Shown here: positions 10,067 to 20,473 of the stretch, piece after piece
Layout: each line of letters opens with the position of its first letter
Numbering within the stretch: position 1 is the first letter of the stretch
Source: Butyriboletus loyo
Taxonomy: Eukaryota > Basidiomycota > Agaricomycetes > Boletales > Boletaceae
Direction of reading: 5' to 3'
Assembly (NCBI GenBank): GCA_038093515.1
Contig: JBBPSI010000305.1
Coordinates: 1-25,999 of the forward strand
Length of the DNA stretch: 25,999 nt
Position numbers and translations under genes: made by a program
The notes under the pieces: model-generated
What the model saw: only the letters and a program-made list of their open reading frames with translations
Databases searched by the model: none
What the model was told of the DNA's origin: nothing

Positions 10067-12659
10067 CCGCATTCCATCGTGGACTGTTACAGAACTCTCA
10101 TGCTGTACTGGATATATTCTGGGTATGCGATAAAGTTTACGATAACCTTTCTCGATTGGAGATCAGCTGCAGATATGTTTACGAAATTTTCGCTCGCCTG
10201 TGGAGGTTAATCTAGGGATGCTGTGGACAAGCAGACTTGTCAAAGCGTGAGCGGTGTCTCAAAAACACGAACACATGTCTTCCTGCGAGAAAAATCGAGA
10301 GGCATGTAGAGTCCAGAGCTGGAAATTGATCAGACTTCCATAAGCGGTGAATTTTCCCTGGCGAAACGCAGACTTTGAGATTAGCCGCGAAACCGCTGCG
10401 GATATAACCAGCAACGAAGCGCTAGCTACCGTTAGGCCTGCCGCATCGGCAAACCACCGCGGTAGTCCCCCTGGAGTTTGGTTCCGCTCCGCCTGGCAGG
10501 GGAAATCAAGGTGGAGACTGATCCCGAGGTAGCTACGCCGTCCCGACAATAAATGTGCACACGACAGTGCGATACCGCCACCGCGGTTCCGATAGGGATC
10601 GTTTCGGCTCCACCCTCGGCACTTGGATGGTCGACCAAAATATTGATCAAGATGCCGCTATACTACTACCGTCGTATAGTGTTAGCAGTTTCAAACCCAG
10701 ACTAGGACCTAATCGCTTACCCCCATGAGCGGAGCGGACTGTCAGCCCCTCTTCGCTGGGTATGCATTTACATCGGGTCCACTCGTAAGGGAAACCGTTT
10801 TGGCTCTTTTAGTTTAAACTTTTTAGCGGATTCCCCACTAAAGGAACGGAGCATTTAGCTCTCTAGCCCCAAATGTACAGTACAGAACAGAACGTTGCGT
10901 CTGTTGTTGGACTGGGCGAAAATAGCTCTGCCCGAGGAGCACCGAACGGGTTCCTCGTGCAACATGCTGCCACAACGCGACCCGATGGGTTCAGTGATAG
11001 TCCAAGCAGAACAAACAGACCGATACCTAATCAGTGACACACAGCAATATCGCGACGATCTGACTTGTCTCGAAATCACTTTTGCCTCTCCCCACCTTTA
11101 AAATGGGTTTGGGGGCCGGATAGTTCACCACGTCGATAAATCCCCACCACCATCTCCTTCAACATGTGCTACTGGAGAAGGTCGGACAGTCCCCATCTTA
11201 TGATCGTTTTACGCCCTGCTGACCCAGTGATCCATACTCGTAATAGAGTGCAGAATACTTACAAGAGCTGTGGGCACGTCTACGACCTGGTTCGCTTATC
11301 GTCTTCGTCCTCATATCCCGAGTATCTGATTCACACAGCCCGATCAGATGGTTGGTCATGGCCATCCAGGATGACTGACTGTTATTGATCAGTTGCTAGA
11401 TTCAATGCGACAATCGATATTGCAGATTTAGCTTGGCTCATCCAAGCACCTGTGTTCCTCCTGCATGCACCGATACGTGCTGGCAATAGTGAGGACTTGT
11501 CCAAATCATTTGGGACAATATGCTGACTGCACCATTAGTCGTCAGTTTCCACAGCAGTACAGTGAGTGCACAGCCGAATTTGACGCGGCGTCACAGAAAC
11601 ACTGACGGTGGGTGGGTGGCATGCAGATCCCCAGATAGGCACCTATTGCCCACTTTGTGTACAGCAAGGGAGAGGCTAAGAAGGTCATAGGTCGGCTGCA
11701 GTGATGCAGGCAGCGTGACACTCTCAGTTGAGATCGTCAACAGTGATGTAACTGCGGTTGGAATGAATATAAGTTTTACAGTCAGGAATAAAACCGAAGA
11801 GAAAGTACTTCGCCCCATATCAGGTGAGAAGGGATGGACCACAGGTCATCCGAAAATAGTGCCAGCAAACTTGGAAAGGATGGGAGAAGTGAGGAGTGAG
11901 GAGAGCGATCGGAACTAGCAAGAATAGGCATTCGAAATCTGTCATGGTGCTGTAATAATGTCGTAAAAATCAGCTCACCAAACAGACGGAACAGCGCAAG
12001 AGATGCGGCGTTCAGTGTAGACCGAGGACCGTTGCGCTACAGCAATTGGCAATTTTGTCAGGCGATTGTGTCACCATTCTGCATTATGTTGTCAAAATAT
12101 ATCACAGACGTGGCGAAAAGGCGCCACGAGGCTACGGTCTGCAAAACAAAACAAACGGACCGCTCCAAATGTAACTGAGAAAACCGACATTCTCTAGATC
12201 GTCTGGGACGAGATTTGTCTGAGGTTCCAGCTCGCGAGCGCAGTTGTGACACGGAGCACGCAACTGAGACACTCACTGCTAGTACGAGAATTGGGAGTGC
12301 ACGAGGCGCGTACCGAAATGAAGCGATTAGATCCGCGGGTGTAAGTTAGCACGCTGGGGAAAGCCATCCGACTCTGACTCTGGCTTCGGTCTGAGTTGGC
12401 CATTGACCATGACGGAACGTGAGCATGAGATGGTTGGCATGCCAAGCCAAAACGCGTGGATGTCAGATCTTGTGCGTTTGAAAGTTCAAGTTCCTACCTG
12501 CTGAGACAGCTGAGGCAACTTGTAGGTCAGTAGTAAGTAATAGATTCGCTGAACAACCAAACATTAGCGTGTACTTCACATATTCCTTACGTGATCGATC
12601 GTTTGGTGGCGTTGGTTCTTGGATCCTAACCGGACCTTCTGTTGACACTGCTCGCTATC
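10067..12659. other. Long stretch without a supportable gene
   Basis: About 2.6 kb separates the eIF2B alpha stop codon and the cyclin start codon, both on the plus strand. Open frames here are all below 100 codons and show no family motif or splice-compatible chain. I found no tRNA-like A/B box pair, no terminal repeats and no obvious simple repeats. A short frame near 10166-10212 reads AADMFTKF, vaguely like the end of Copia polyproteins, but this is too short to call. The promoter of the cyclin should be in the right end. Confidence 0.5.
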
Positions 12660-14042
12660 ATGGGAGCTCCTCCCAACGAACATTCCGTCTCTCCGCAGTG
12701 GTTGTTCCCTATCGATGCTCTCCGATCCACTCCAAGTGTAGCCACATCCGGTTACTCCGTCGGAAAAGAACTGTATGATCGTGCTAGGGGCGTTGAATTC
12801 TTGTTCCGGCTGGGTTCTTCCCTCGGACTGTTAGCAGTCCTTGTCGTGTTCTTTTGCGTCTGCAATCTCATTCTCTATTACCCCACAGGCCTTCCTCGGC
12901 AATGTTCACCGCAGCAACTTGGTTTCACCGATTTTTTATGAGATTCTCCATGGAGGATTATCACAGACAAGTAGCCACCCCTCTCACTCATCACTCATGT
13001 ATTCAGACGGTCTAATAGGACGTCGCTGCTGCATGCATATTTTTGGCGACTAAGACGGAGGAATGTGGCAGAAAGTTACGTGACGTTGCAAGGGTGTGCC
13101 AGTCCAAGATCACTGGAACGGACGTTTCGCACATACCAGCTGAGAGTGTGGTAAGTATGCCTTCCCGTCTGTACTCAAATATCCTCATGGGCTTCATCAG
13201 GAGGTCGAACAACAGCAAACAGCGATTCTCCTCACCGAGGAAACTCTTCTTGAAGCACTTTGTTTCGATCTCGTGACAACCAGCCCCCACGTAATTCTGG
13301 TAGACCTTTTTGGCACACAGCAAGCAAGCACTCAGGTTCAAGATTACGCATGGAGCTTGGCTCATGATTCGTAAGTTCCTTCTTATTGATTGTGGGTACG
13401 CTGCCCATGTACCAGCAGATACCGCACGCCACTCAGCATTTTTTTTCTACCTCGTATCATTGCGGCTGCATGCTTTATTTTGGCGCAACGTGTAGCTGAA
13501 GGAGCTCATTCACCCTCGCTAGATGCTCGGATATCCGCATCTCCACCATCTGCCTCACTTCCGACGCCTCCGTCACACAAACCCGGCTCCCCAGATGCTT
13601 CTCGCTTCGCCGTTGACCATTTCGGGTTCTCTGAGTCAGAATTACAAAATCTCGCAGGTCAGGATGCTATTCTCTGGGCCGAGTCTGCAGGCTCAAGTCG
13701 ACCATCTAGATGCTCTCAGTATAATGCTGGAATTTTACTCGGCTCAGGATCCACAAACAACTCTACATGTCGCCTCACTTATATCGGTTAGTCCTTCAGG
13801 AATCCTCTGAATTCCTTTCTGATCTGGAGCAGATCACCCCACCAGCTCACTCCCCGCGGCCGAAACTGTATGAACCATTCTCGCAGTTACTACCCGTAGT
13901 ACCCGTGGTAGTAAACAACAGCAGTTTGACACCGGAGTCATTTCATGGGAATACGTCTCCCTCGATGACACCCTCCCAGGCGCATGTCATGAAAACGACA
14001 CTGGAGGCACAAAATAAAGGTCCACGGCTTGATTTGAGCTGA
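12660..14042 (+). CDS. Transcriptional-CDK cyclin (cyclin K/T, Ctk2/Pch1-like)
   Basis: Seven exons: 12660-12829, 12889-12970, 13019-13150, 13201-13370, 13419-13657, 13710-13786, 13833-14042; total 1080 bases, 359 residues. The N-terminal lead WLFPIDALRSTPS and the first cyclin box carry the family's pattern: TAATWFHRFFMRFSMEDYHR, then DVAAACIFLATKTEECGRKL with the Lys of the CDK interface, then LLEALCFDL. The second box follows (DYAWSLAHDSYRTPL, IIAAACFILAQ). The C-terminal third is Ser/Pro-rich. Cyclins of this group pair with CDK9/CDK12-type kinases that phosphorylate the RNA polymerase II C-terminal domain. I cannot separate Ctk2, Pch1 and cyclin K orthology by eye. The exon 5/6 junction is the least certain: intron 13658-13709 (52 bases) is preferred over a 40-base option ending at 13697. 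Other introns are 46-59 bases. Confidence 0.82.
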
Positions 14043-14250
14043 GCTGCTCCGTAGCGGCGCCTAGGTCGCCAGTCCCCGAGCCAAAATTAATGTTCTAACG
14101 GTAGTTATATGCGAGCAGACAACAAGATAGCATTATTGTGGTGATTGAGTGACAAGAAACATTATGTCTACACCTCAGTCGTCGTCCAATTCCATCCCGC
14201 CATCATCACCAGTAGACCTTTCGGTGGGCAAATCGTCTTCCTCGACAGGG

Positions 14251-14735
14251 CTAGCCTCTGCCAGGACGAGCATTTTTTTGGGCTCGCGCTTTCTTCAGAG
14301 CGTTGATCTCAAGCTCAAACCCGATGTGAATGATAGATGATAGATCAGCGAGTGAATTAAACGGACAACGTACGCCTGTCAACGGAAGGTCGGAATATGG
14401 CCCGAGTCGGTCAAACTGACCGCAACGCTCAATTTTGGCAGGAAACTTCATGGTAAATGGGTCCCCATCCGTCTTGACCCAGTATTCCGCGGTATCTGGC
14501 ATGATGCGGCGAAGAGGCCTCGGATTGTTTTCTGTTGCAACCATCTGCATAATGGAATCGGAAGCTGCGTTGGGATGTCTGACGACGTGAAGGAGAGAGT
14601 TCCATAATGCTGAGGTTTCGGATGCCCTGGTACGGTCGGAGTGGTAGGCTGATCACCGGGCGTGTGAGACGTAGACGTATGGGTGGCAAATGCCACAAAA
14701 GTATTGAAAGGACTAGCAGGGGGGGTTGGCGACAT
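14251..14735 (-). CDS. Unrecognised small gene next to the Helitron remnant
   Basis: A minus-strand frame with a Ser/Thr/Pro-rich start (ATG at 14735) shifts into a second frame that reads TSALWNSLLHVVRHPNAASD and then PRPLRRIMPDTAEYWVKTDG, ending at the stop 14253-14251. An intron must join the two frames. The best fits are 50 bases (GTCTAC to TACCAG, in the 14624-14674 region) or 44 bases with the next GT; neither donor is strong. A second intron (GGC/GTACGT, 60 bases, around 14300-14360) is possible but not needed, as the frame stays open. A TATATAA on the minus strand at 14817-14811 lies 76 bases upstream. I do not recognise the product. It ends in a basic helix (ALKKARAQKNARPGRG). It could be a host gene or cargo carried with the neighbouring Helitron. 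Confidence 0.4.
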
Positions 14736-14810
14736 GGCAGTAGACACGAAGAGCGGTGAACAATATGAGATATGAGATGGATGGGGACCAAGAAACCAAG
14801 AATCGTCGAC

Positions 14811-14817
14811 TTATATA
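14811..14817 (-). promoter_or_regulatory. TATA box upstream of the 14735 start
   Basis: Minus-strand TATATAA sits 76 bases before the ATG at 14735. It falls just beyond the last codon of the Helitron pseudogene (stop at 14831), so the two units are tightly spaced. Confidence 0.4.
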
Positions 14818-14830
14818 CGGGAGTACCGGT

Positions 14831-17800
14831 CTATTGTGGAATATTTGAATCGAAAGCATAGAGATAGAGGTGCGCTTCTCGATCCCCAAAGTGTGACAAC
14901 TTGCAAAGTTCAAAATCGTGTTTGTCGGGTTCCAGAAATGGTTCTCCGTTGTTGACGCGCCCGTCGTAGTTCCAAACTTGACCGTTGGCAGAAAAGCGCG
15001 CTGAAAAGTGGTAACCACCCAGGTAGATTACAGCTACCAGGGTGTACCGTGCTATTCCGCGGAGATGCGGAACAGCGATTGATTTGCATGGCGTGACAGA
15101 TACAATGGGACGCATTCAAAGAATAGTATTGGTGTATGTGTTGTTAGGTGAATGCGAAGGGTGGTGAATCCGTGGCATGCTGCCAATGAATGGGTCGGCG
15201 GGTTCATTCGGGAGTTGCGAGCGTACTGTACCTTTTGCCAAAGATCAAACCAATTCTGAATGTTGATCCCGCACGGCAGTGATAATAGTGGTTCCTGATC
15301 TACCCATTGCAATGGCATGCAGATACTTGGGAAGGAGGATGATGGAACGTTTGAAGACGGCGGAAAGCTACTCGAGCATGCGGGATTGGAACAAGAAGAT
15401 ACTATTCCAAAGACACGGGACGCCCTGGGCAACACGTACTCAAGGATTGAAGTGACCGACGCGCCTACTTGACCGGTTCGGGGAAATGGAGTGGAGTCTT
15501 GTAAGCTTGGCCAATCGCGAAATTCTTCTCGAAACTCGTTAAACAAATCTTGCGAGAAGAGATTGGTATTATCGCACAGAAATATCTCGTATGCTTCCGC
15601 AAGTTGCTTGAACCCATCGCTTGTAGCCCCCCACTTTTCCTTTCTAAACTCATCTCCTGCACGGTACGCATAGAAAAGGACCAGCACTGTCATATGCACA
15701 CGACCAGTTCGTAGACGACCACCGACAACCAGTGCTTGGTGGAGCCTGTGGATTTGGACTTGGAAAACGATACTCGGATACAAAACTCTTTTGGACATTA
15801 TTAACACCAGCGCTCGGCGGGGACGGTGATATGACGCTCAGCGGAGACTGCGGAATCAGACTCAGTAAACGGTGTCTTGACACGACATGCTTCCCTACAT
15901 TGTTATTATCCACTCTGATTCGTCTCTTACTTCGAAAGGCTGTGGCATCGGAGGACATATCTGAAATAGATTTCTCGTAGTCAGCCCGTGATGCCTTCCT
16001 TTTAGTGCTGGTACTTACGCCACTGGGTTTACGTGTGTCTAAATCAAACTTGGGCTTTGGGGTGAAGCTCTTAACAGATCGATCTGCTTCCGCATCTGGT
16101 ACTGGTACCATGTCACCTACGCGCACGCCGTATTGAATGTAAGTGTTATGTTCGAGCGATGCGGCGACGTAAGCCCCGAACCCTCCCTCGGAAAGATCAA
16201 CCATGACCTTCGGCAACGTTTTACCTTGAGCAGAGTGGCCCGTAACAGCAAAGGCCGGTTGTATAGGTAGCTGAGAGCGAGTAACACGATTTTTTTCCTT
16301 GGAACCATCAGGTTTGTCGAGCAATGTAGTGAAACTCCAGGTGGCCTGAGTAACCGGAAACCACGTCTTTGGAAGACCTGATACATGAACTTTACTATGT
16401 AGAAATTCGACCACAGCACACATGGCATAAACTAGACCTACTGGACAAGTCATGGTGGGGATCTTCCGTACAATCCCCTGGGAACCGTTTGTGATCACGA
16501 GATCGAAGGATGACGGGCATTCCTTCAAACAAAAGAATGGTGCCAGGGAGCGATTGCTGTGTGGAAACAACATTGAGGTCTAGCAGATATCTGCGTTCGT
16601 CCAGAGAGAGTTGCTTGTGTCCCATGCGAAGCACGTGACGACATCCGTTACCTTGGGAGTAAACTTTATGCTGATTAAGCACTTCTCTCATTCTGTTGGT
16701 TGCAACGATCGCTGCAGCTCTACCATTAGTGTTCAGGTTCATGTCTACGCCTTCAGAGTTCTCTGCTGAGTTCACCACTCTGGAATTAAAGAAATCTATA
16801 TCATCATGTGAGCATTCCCGAATCTGTAACCGTTGCACTGCCTCTCCATATGCTGGATCGCCCTTCATGCACTGTTGTTCAGTAAGGTTAACTACTGTGT
16901 TGACTGTTTTCCACGCCAACCTTCCTAGCCTTCTCCTCACTTATGTGTCAGATTGCCCTGCATAACGCGAGATTGGCGAATACAACGGAGTTCCAGTGAC
17001 AGGAGGATACTGAAAGAAATCGCCCGCAAATATTATAGCCACACCGCCAAACCAAAGGTTTGGTTGTTCTTTTGCAAACCGAAGTGCGTGATCGATATCA
17101 GCCAGAAGTTCTAGTCCAGTAAGGGAAGCTTCATCTAGTAACATGAACTCAACATTCTTCCATTCTTCGCAGAGTTTGATACATTCTTTGACAGAGATTA
17201 GTATAGTGTAATCCTCGCCGCTCTCGCCAGGATGCCTGTTCCCTTTGCCTTTGTTTCTTGACTTGATCTTGATCCCAAGTCCCTTGTGTATTGTCACCCC
17301 ATTAATCAACATGGCCGTGGACCCGGTGGGTGCTAAGTAACGGATTATGTGTCCACAACCATAATGTTCCATTACAGAATGGACCGCATTCACGACATAC
17401 GTTTTACCAGTTCCACCAGGTCCTGTCATGAGCATCGTAAGTTGGTTCTCATCTTTAGCATGTTTTTCAACATATTTCTCGATGAAATGCTGGGTAATGA
17501 TTTGATACGCTAACCATTGTTTTTCATTCAGCCCTCATCCTTTCCTAATCGTTGTTATCAACTCACAAGGAGTTAACTTCCTTACCATAGAATCAGAATT
17601 AGTGGCACTCGAAGCTGTCGTTTCTGTGACAGGACAAGGACCAGCAAGGAATTTGCACTCGTGACCAGCCTGGGTTTCACCAACTTCCGTATGTTGCAGT
17701 ATCTCAACTTGTTGATTGAGATTCAAGATGTTTCTGCATGCCATAGCAATACCTAATTCTTGTACTGCAATCTCTTTCTTCCACTGTGCCATCCTTTCTG

Positions 17801-18134
17801 TTGTAACATTTAGCAATGCCACAAAGTCAATGCTGTCAGTCTTCTCTCTGGCTGCATCTGAGATATCCCCTTGGACACAAATATCCTTATGGTCCAACCA
17901 ACCAGCCTGTTGTAGTAAGAGTACCATCTGTTTGACACAAAAATCATCATAAGAATGTTGACTAGCACTTGTGTGATTCTGACAAGCTATATCCAAGTCA
18001 TCATCAATCCCTTATGTCAGACAATCAGACTGTGAAGATGAAGTCTGATTAGTCATATGTTGAGCTTGTTCACGAAGTTGGTCTGTGTCACACTCGTCTT
18101 CACATTCATGAATAGCTTCCCAGTTGAGCATGAT
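14831..18134 (-). pseudogene. Decayed Helitron PIF1-type helicase with C-terminal USP-like cysteine protease region
   Basis: Read leftward from 18134, where the 5' part is cut by an LTR. A Helitron-type linker comes first (LNWEAIHECEDE, QMVLLLQQAGWLD), then GLNEKQWLAYQI and a PIF1-family helicase. The helicase has Walker A GPGGTGKT (17423-17400), Walker B LLDEAS (about 17138-17121) and GDFFQYPPV, followed by RLGRLAWKTVNTVVNLTEQQ, MPVILR/ITNGSQGIVRK and the late motif AFAVTGHSAQGKT (about 16250-16205). After a basic linker comes NWSCAYDS, a possible catalytic-Cys block, then a Cys-rich part and VAVIYLGGYHFSARF with WNYDG, a possible His block of a ubiquitin-protease-like fold. Damage: in-frame TAA 18014-18012, TGA 17537-17535, TAA 16943-16941; frameshifts near 16500, 15685 and 15075-15110. 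PIF1 identity is strong. The protease assignment is inference from motif order. Confidence 0.8.
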
Positions 18135-18284
18135 TGTTACGAGACAACAATGTTATCAAGTCACACGGGGTTCCACAACTGTTGCAGCTATACACAATAA
18201 CTGGCAAGGTATAATGAGGATAGCTCAGGCCTTAATCTCTCAACTGTTGCCAGCGAATAAGACAAGTGGTTAAAGCTAGGGAAT
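18135..18284 (-). repeat. Gypsy LTR fragment, 3' (U5) end
   Basis: This matches positions 22135-22280 of the complete LTR downstream, in the same orientation. It starts TGTTACGAGACAAC and shares the stretch with CACACGGGGTTCC, CAACTGTTGC and GCTAGGGAAT. It truncates the helicase reading frame at its left edge. At its right edge the match stops abruptly where the left inverted-repeat arm begins. With 19275-19533 it makes up nearly one whole LTR. Confidence 0.8.
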
Positions 18285-18845
18285 CCACTGATGTCTTTAC
18301 AGAAAACCCAAAATTCTGGACTTCCTCTGCTGTGAAACAGACTGGAAAGGACACAGAAATGCAAGAGGATGGATGGAATCTGTTGGCTATTGCTTAGAGA
18401 TCAAGGAACAAGGACAGCAGATGACTAGATGATTACACTGAGAGGCAGGAGAGTCAAAAAGTGGTATTTTAGGTTGTAGTTACAACCTTTTTATAGTCTG
18501 GGCATTTCTCAAGACTTGAAACACTAAGGATAAGTGAAAACTAAGTAGAAACATCAAGGAAATTGTTGACAGAATGTATATAATCATAGTGGTTGTCATA
18601 GAAGTTGATCGGATATAATAAGTACAAGATCAAATAGAAAGGAACCTACCAGCAAACACTTTCCAGACACACAGAACCTTGACATGGAATCTTGATGACC
18701 ATGGAAATACCAGAATAGATTAGAACTTGACAAGGAAGAGGGAAGGAATTAAGGAGAGTTGCAAAGTGATTGTTTGTGATACTTGTGAGTGCTGAATAGC
18801 CTGGAGGAGGAGCAATTGTGACCTAGAGGATATGTGTTCTCTACA
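18285..18845 (+). repeat. Left arm of 561-base inverted repeat
   Basis: The sequence is the reverse complement, with scattered differences, of 20974-21534. Shared stretches include CCACTGATGTCTTTACAG at the outer end and GCAATTGTGACCTAGAGG near the inner end. The two arms have equal length. The arm includes most of the LTR-like unit found at 21208-21595, without its last 61 bases. Confidence 0.85.
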
Positions 18846-18848
18846 ATG
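18643..18848 (+). repeat. Direct repeat, copy 1 (inner part of left arm)
   Basis: It is repeated in the same orientation, diverged, at 19063-19274. Both copies contain ACACAGAACCTTGACA near the start and end with CTCTACAATG, where LTR-derived DNA begins in each case. The two copies flank the LTR fragment 18849-19062. Confidence 0.75.
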
Positions 18849-19062
18849 CACAGCTTGGTCTGTGCACCATCCTGTACAATATATAAAGGCTTGTGGTTCA
18901 GGCTAAGTTCCCTTAGCTTTAACCACTTGTCTTGTTCACTGGAAACAGTTGAGGAACTAAGGTCTTGCTCCATTCTATAATCCTTGCCAGTTCTTTGTAT
19001 AGGACTGAAACATTGCTGAACTGCCTGTTGACACTTTGTTTGAGTTTACTCCAGAGATCGTA
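18849..19062 (+). repeat. Gypsy LTR fragment, plus orientation (TATA to U5)
   Basis: It resembles 25246-25440 of the solo LTR: GGTCTGTGC, then a TATATAAAGGCTTGTGG promoter core, then TTAACCACTTGTCT and CAGTTGAGGA. The upstream U3 part is absent. It lies between two direct repeats. Confidence 0.7.
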
Positions 19063-19274
19063 ATACCTACCTGTGAACACTTTCTGGACACACAGAACCT
19101 TGACACAGAATCTTGATGATCACAGAAATATCAGAATAGGTCAGAACTCAGTGAGGAACATGGAAGAAAGTAAGGAGAGTTGCGAAGTAATGGTTTGTGA
19201 TGTATGCAGGTGCTGAATTGCCTGAAGGAGGAGCAACTGTGACCTAGAGAATACTGTATGTGTTCTCTACAATG
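19063..19274 (+). repeat. Direct repeat, copy 2
   Basis: This is a diverged copy of 18643-18848. It holds a small insertion (ACTGTATG near 19253) before the shared end TGTTCTCTACAATG. Confidence 0.75.
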
Positions 19275-19533
19275 AGCCTTTATATATTGTACAGAATGGC
19301 ACACAGACCAAGCTGTGCATGTGACAAACTACTATACATGGATAGACTAAGAAGCAGACAGCGATCAGAAAGAAGAGAAGTAAGCAGAGATTAAGTACAT
19401 GAGGTATGATGTCATAGGCTTTGTCTAGACCTGATCACATGTACTATCTCACAATCATGTGCATGAGGTCACATGACTTTGAAAGTTGGAACAATAAGTT
19501 CAAACACATGGTAATAATATAGTAATTATAACA
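19275..19533 (-). repeat. Gypsy LTR fragment, 5' (U3) end
   Basis: Read on the minus strand it starts TGTTATAATTAC at 19533, like the start of the complete LTR at 22627, and runs to the TATATAAAGGCT promoter core, where it is cut. Nearly every CpG of the homologous part of the 22135-22627 LTR is TpG or CpA here. It directly abuts Rep coding sequence at 19534. Confidence 0.8.
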
Positions 19534-20473
19534 GTTGCTCACAGTCCTGTCTTTCAAGTGATGTTTGGTGACTGCACTATTGACTTATCTGATCACTTTC
19601 CTCGCCTTGTCTCAGCTCACAATTGTGCTATTCACCTTGCTCAGGACCCTGTTGCTGTGGCCAACTTTATTGAATTTTCCCATACAGTGTTGTTTCAAGT
19701 ACTTGCTTGGATGGGATTACAAAAAACAGCAATCTTCACTGCAGGGTGGTCTTTTTGGTCACTTACAGGCTTTCTATGGAACCACTGAGTATACAAAAAG
19801 AGGATCACTACATGGCCACTTCCTTCTTTGGTTGAAAGGAGGTGCAAACCCTACTGAAATTCATCATCAGTTGCATGACAAAGATTTTCAGAAGCACTTT
19901 TTTGCCTTCTTTGAAGACATCATCCAGCACCACCTGCCAGATATCAAAACTCCCACTGATCTGAAGTTTGAACCCCATGTTGAACAACCACCTAGACCTC
20001 CTTTGTCCAATGGTGTGTCAGATGCTGAGTTGAAAGAATGGGAGTCTATCTTCCTAACTAAGGTTAAAAAATGTGGTGAGATTTTACAGTGACATCAATT
20101 CCCTCATGAAATTGTAGAAACCTTGTACTTTGATCCCAAGACCAATTCTGTGGTTCTAATGTGTCAGGACAGTAATGTCAATTATCACAATCAATATATT
20201 CTTGTCTTTTGTTGTCATAACCATGACCTGAAGTTTATATTGTCTGGAAAGAGTGCTAAGGCCACCATGTTCTACATATACATATCTGACTATATCACAA
20301 TAATGGGTGTAAAAACATATAAGATGCTGTCATTGTTATCATGTGCTGTCGCTCGCCTTCCTGCTGATCCAGACAAGAAGTCCTCCACAGTCCAGAGTGC
20401 AAAGGCATTGTTACACAAGTGTCCTTCTCAATTCAATAGGCAGCAACAGATACATGCTCAGCAATTAGCATGG
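19534..20473 (+). pseudogene. Helitron Rep (HUH) domain fragment
   Basis: Both ends are truncated by LTRs. The frame begins at 19534 with HSPVFQVMFGDCTIDLSD and continues to about 19705, where a frameshift moves it to the next frame. It then carries LFGHLQAFYGTTEYTKRGSL, and the HUH-type metal-binding pair HGH at 19811-19819 (SLHGHFLLWL). Next come a TGA at 20090-20092 in place of a probable Arg, and then ILVFCCHNHDLKFILSGKSAK, a block conserved after the HUH motif in fungal Helitrons. The fragment ends with QQQIHAQQLAW. The nicking-tyrosine region is not present. In intact Helitrons Rep precedes the helicase on the same strand; here the helicase half lies on the opposite strand to the left. 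Confidence 0.85.

Noticed and set aside
10160..10212. Short frame reading AADMFTKF, similar to the tail of Copia polyproteins
   Set aside because: Only a few residues match and nothing else of a Copia element is found around it.
10259..10549. 96-codon minus-strand frame
   Set aside because: No domain, no promoter-like sequence and no splice partner.
14164..14340. Plus-strand frame starting MSTPQSSSN
   Set aside because: Low complexity and overlapping the end of the minus-strand gene; no support for either a promoter or homologous blocks.
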